A stretch of DNA of 35,983 bases. It comes from an uncultured Terriglobales bacterium. GTDB taxonomy: Bacteria; Acidobacteriota; Terriglobia; Terriglobales; Acidobacteriaceae. Of this stretch, positions 33,594-35,983 are shown one piece after another. The position numbers were made by a program, and so were the translations under genes. Numbering within the stretch: the stretch's first letter is position 1; every line of letters starts with the position of its first letter. The notes below the pieces were generated by a model that was not told where the DNA came from, did not search any database, and saw only the letters and a program-made list of their open reading frames with translations. The stretch spans positions 1-35,983 of the forward strand of contig CATPBJ010000192.1 of the NCBI GenBank assembly GCA_955652395.1, read 5' to 3'.

Positions 33594-34418
33594 ATGAGTG
33601 GATCCAATCCGTCGACGTTGCACAGAGCAACCCAGCCCGACCTGTTGACCATCGCTGCTATCGCGATCGCTGCCACCGTGATTGCGGATGTCGTTCACGA
33701 GGGCCTTGGTCACGGAGGCATGTGTGCGGCCACGGGCGGGCGTCCGCTGGCGCTTTCTACTGTGCACTTTGAGTGTAGCGCGGACACTCGTCTGGTGGCG
33801 GCGGGCGGCACACTCGCCAATCTGATCTTCGGAGCGCTGTCTTGGGTTGCCGCGCGCGCAGTCAGGCAGACGGCATCTTGGCGCTACTTCTTCTGGCTGC
33901 TGATGGCCTTTAATCTGTTCGAGGCAGGCGGATATTTCCTGTTCTCTGGTATCGGCAACATCGGCGACTGGGCTGTGGTGGTGGCGGGTTGGCAGCCCGC
34001 GTGGGTGTGGCGCTTCGCCTTGATTGCGCTGGGAACGGTTACCTACTTCTTTTTGTTTGTGCCTCTGTGCCTGCGCGAGTTGCGGCCGTTTGTGGGAGGA
34101 GACGCAGAGATGCGTGTGCGGCGCGCGCGCCAGCTCACGCTCGCGCCTTACCTCACTTCCGGAATCCTCTCCTGCGTTGCGGGCGCGCTCAACCCTGTGG
34201 GGCCACTACTTATTCTGGTCTCTGCTGCGGCTGCGTCCTTCGGCGGGAAATCCGGGCTGACGTGGATGTGGTCATTGCTCCACGACCCGCGAATTCCCAA
34301 CAGCGAACTGCAGATGCCCAAGATCGAACGCAGCCGGGGATGGATAGTCGCCGCTGTGATTCTGGCGATAGTGTTCATCGCCGTACTGGGACCCGGCATA
34401 AAGTTTCATTCGGACTAG
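33594..34418 (+). CDS. polytopic membrane protein with HEGLGH motif
   Basis: A 274-aa membrane protein with six to seven hydrophobic segments (for example TIAAIAIAATVIADVVHEG and FFWLLMAFNLFEAGGYFLFS). The first helix ends in HEGLGHGG (H35-H40). This resembles the zinc site of M50-type intramembrane proteases (HExxH) but with one extra residue, so it is not canonical; a later NLFEAGGY could supply another acid. I do not recognise a named family. ATG 33594 (GAGGGAC just upstream) is chosen over ATG 33561. No operon partner is evident. Confidence 0.7.
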   Translation: MSGSNPSTLHRATQPDLLTIAAIAIAATVIADVVHEGLGHGGMCAATGGRPLALSTVHFECSADTRLVAAGGTLANLIFGALSWVAARAVRQTASWRYFFWLLMAFNLFEAGGYFLFSGIGNIGDWAVVVAGWQPAWVWRFALIALGTVTYFFLFVPLCLRELRPFVGGDAEMRVRRARQLTLAPYLTSGILSCVAGALNPVGPLLILVSAAAASFGGKSGLTWMWSLLHDPRIPNSELQMPKIERSRGWIVAAVILAIVFIAVLGPGIKFHSD

Positions 34419-34714
34419 CGGGTGGTGACACCTGATGGGGAAGCCGGAAAACTGGGCATCCCCCCTTGGCGGTTGCCGGCCCCACAGTGGAACCCAGGGA
34501 CACCCTTGATCTAGTCCGACGGAGGACGTGCGATCTCAAGTCCCGCCTATCACACATCCGGTCAATGCATTATGAAAGAGCGCCCCGCTTCCGAAGGTCG
34601 AAGCTGGAGAAGAAGTAACTGCCGGGGTGTGTCGGTGCGAAAGAACTGCAGGAGCGTCTAGGCAAATCGGCTGGAGAATGGCACTTTGCCTTGGGGGGAA
34701 AGATACCCGGTGAC

Positions 34715-34930
34715 GCGAATGACCTTCGCGGCTTCGTTCGCATTCGCAACTTCGGCTTTCTGGCCAACCGTCGGCGCGCTGTCTCATTGCCACTCTGTGC
34801 TCAGGTCCTGGACTCGGCACACGAATCGAAGCCTGTCACACCGCCTGCTCCAAGCGCTCTCCCTGCTCTTGCTTTCTGGATCTGCCCCCTCTGCGGGGGA
34901 CCGATGCGCTTGACCTTCCTTTTAGCGGGA
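34715..34930 (+). pseudogene. IS91-family transposase, C-terminal remnant
   Basis: The plus frame reads RGFVRIRNFGFLANRRRAVS then LPLCAQVLDS, followed later by WICPLCGGPMRLT. This is the C-terminus of IS91/IS801-type (Y2 relaxase) transposases, where a GFVRIRHFGFLANR motif is followed by a zinc-ribbon CP-CGG-M. The catalytic tyrosines and HUH motif are absent. It overlaps, tail to tail, the integrase remnant on the other strand. Confidence 0.75.
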
Positions 34931-35060
34931 GCGAATCCAGAGGGCTCGCAGTGCCGTGGAGATGACGTTGCGAGAGATGAAGGTAGATAGTGGTCTCCTT
35001 CAGATCGTGATTTCCAAGGAGCAACTGAATGGTGCGCAGGTCAGCACCGTTTTCTAGCAA
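34836..35060 (-). pseudogene. tyrosine recombinase C-terminal remnant (IS91-associated type)
   Basis: The minus frame reads LENGADLRTIQLLLGNHDLK, then ETTIYLHLSQRHLHGTASPLDSL. This is the last helices of a phage-type integrase, with the nucleophilic Tyr in TTIYLHLS. The catalytic RKHR residues upstream are gone, and the usual GH before D is NH (GNHD). Integrases of this subtype often accompany IS91 elements. Confidence 0.75.
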
Positions 35061-35126
35061 CAGTGAGTAGCGAAACAGTGACGCCTATGCCGCATTCGGC
35101 ATAGCCGGCATACCTTCGCCAGCCGG

Positions 35127-35279
35127 CTGGTAATGCTGGGGGTTGATCTGCGGACCGTCCAGGAATTGATGGGTCACAAGGCCATGCAGATGACGTGTAG
35201 ATATGCCCACCTCGCACCGTCCCATCGAATGGCGGCTGTTGAGAGGCTTATTTCGTTGGATTCCGCGGCGATAAGGTAA
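35127..35279 (+). pseudogene. second tyrosine recombinase C-terminal remnant
   Basis: A 50-codon plus-strand frame reads LVMLGVDLRTVQELMGHKAM, then QMTCRYAHLAPSHRMAAVER, ending at TAA 35277. It is the C-terminal box of a different phage-type integrase (L-G-D---VQELMGH----T-RYAHL). The nucleophile Tyr is in CRYAHL. No start or upstream catalytic part is present. It lies about 260 bp before tRNA-Arg. Confidence 0.75.
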
Positions 35280-35536
35280 CGGAGGAGGTGTCAGTAAGTG
35301 GAAAGACCCGCAAAGGCAACAAGGAGACGTTTCACAGCAAGGCGAGACACCTAGTTCGTTCGATTCGTCTCTTGTATGACCGCCGTTCCAGACTCTGGCA
35401 CCGTATTCGGATCGTCGGGCTGCTCTAACGGAGCAATCAACTGACACCAGTACCGACACCGAGGCAAAGAGCGGCACCGAGCCTGTGACAGATGTTGTTC
35501 CGTAAGCCCTTGTGCACATGCTAGATTGAAGTTAAT

Positions 35537-35613
35537 GGGCGCGTAGCTCAAACGGATAGAGCATCGGATTTCTAATCCGACGGTTGCAGGTTCGATTCCT
35601 GCCGCGCCTACCA
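35537..35613 (+). tRNA. tRNA-Arg (anticodon TCT)
   Basis: A cloverleaf is visible. The acceptor stem GGGCGCG (35537) pairs with CGCGCCT (35603-35609), the first pair being G-T wobble. The D arm is GCTC...GAGC, and the anticodon stem TCGGA/TCCGA encloses loop TTTCTAA. The T arm is GCAGG-TTCGATT-CCTGC. The discriminator base A is followed by an encoded CCA. It is intact and is flanked upstream by integrase debris, making it a likely past attachment site. Confidence 0.93.
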
Positions 35614-35983
35614 ATCGTTTCTAGAGCTTAGGAGCAGATCCCGCATTCTGCTATTGCAAGTTAACTGCAAGTTCAGCGACCCGCTACGAGCAGTCGCGCC
35701 CCAAAACCCACTTGAGCCGCACGCAGTTTGACGCAAAGAGTGGCCTCGCCAGTCTAGGCGTCGCGAGAGCAGGGGTCAATTGGTTGCGGGGGTATGTATA
35801 CAGCGGGAGTGAAGTGCCACACGCCTCCATCGCGCTCTATTCTGGCAGGCAACGACTTTCGGGAGCAGGAGCCCTGTGCCATTTCCTGAACGAACCTTCA
35901 ACCACTTACGGACGGATTTCTGTGCGATTTCGGCTCAAGAATAGTTTTTCAACAGCCACGCCTATTTACAACACTTACCGTGC
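35614..35983. other. end of window, no gene recognised
   Basis: About 370 bp after the tRNA with no supportable gene. A short direct repeat (TGCAAGTT, twice near 35655-35672) was seen. No duplicate of the tRNA 3' end is visible within the window. Confidence 0.35.

Noticed and set aside
35351-35614. Minus-strand frame beginning MVGAAGIEPATVGLEIRCSI
   Set aside because: This is the well-known spurious protein produced by reading antisense through tRNA-Arg; it overlaps the tRNA fully.

Overview
The window reads as a chromosomal segment of a soil-type bacterium, most likely an Acidobacteriota member. This is inferred from gene content and gene style: moderately high GC, many secreted NTF2-like and cupin-like proteins, Hsp20, a TPR-CHAT protein beside an ECF sigma factor, a TonB C-terminal remnant, a YtrA-type GntR/ABC cassette, and many decayed kinase, TolB and transposase fragments. 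No rRNA or marker gene is present to prove it.

Layout. 1-1.0 kb: a broken IS630-family transposase, then a secreted NTF2-like protein. 1.1-5.4 kb: a Tat-type secreted protein of unknown function, divergent from a two-gene unit encoding a TPP-dependent acetolactate-synthase-like enzyme and an HpsN-like member of the histidinol dehydrogenase family. A small MITE-like element sits exactly on the stop codon of the latter. 5.4-8.3 kb: a decayed stretch with a serine-hydrolase remnant, a small secreted cupin, a Ser/Thr kinase remnant and an interrupted membrane-protein locus. 8.4-13.1 kb: a probable six-gene operon on the minus strand (secreted lipocalin-like protein, YtrA-type GntR regulator, ABC ATPase, ABC permease, DUF4386 membrane protein, quinone-oxidoreductase-like dehydrogenase) behind a TTGACA box and a perfect 8+4+8 palindrome.

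13.4-25.5 kb is the centrepiece. Ten genes on the minus strand, several with 4-11 nt stop/start overlaps, encode two Dpp/Opp-type ATPases, two permeases, a family-5 peptide-binding protein, an ECF sigma factor, a TPR-CHAT caspase-like protease, a protein with an N-terminal zinc-type Hx4CxxC motif, a subtilisin-like secreted protease with an octapeptide repeat insert, and an HD-GYP protein. I infer a peptide uptake/sensing and proteolytic signalling module: imported or locally produced peptides, a CHAT protease and a possible anti-sigma factor would govern the sigma factor, which would act on genes including the secreted protease. A divergent LuxR-type regulator with a degenerate receiver lies just upstream.

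26.7-36.0 kb is mixed: a DUF551-like small protein, small helical proteins, Hsp20, a highly acidic mini-protein, TolB and TonB remnants, a SAM methyltransferase, a frameshifted FucP-like sugar transporter, a second secreted NTF2-like protein, and a membrane protein with an HEGLGH motif. Last come IS91 and tyrosine-recombinase debris beside an intact tRNA-Arg(TCT).
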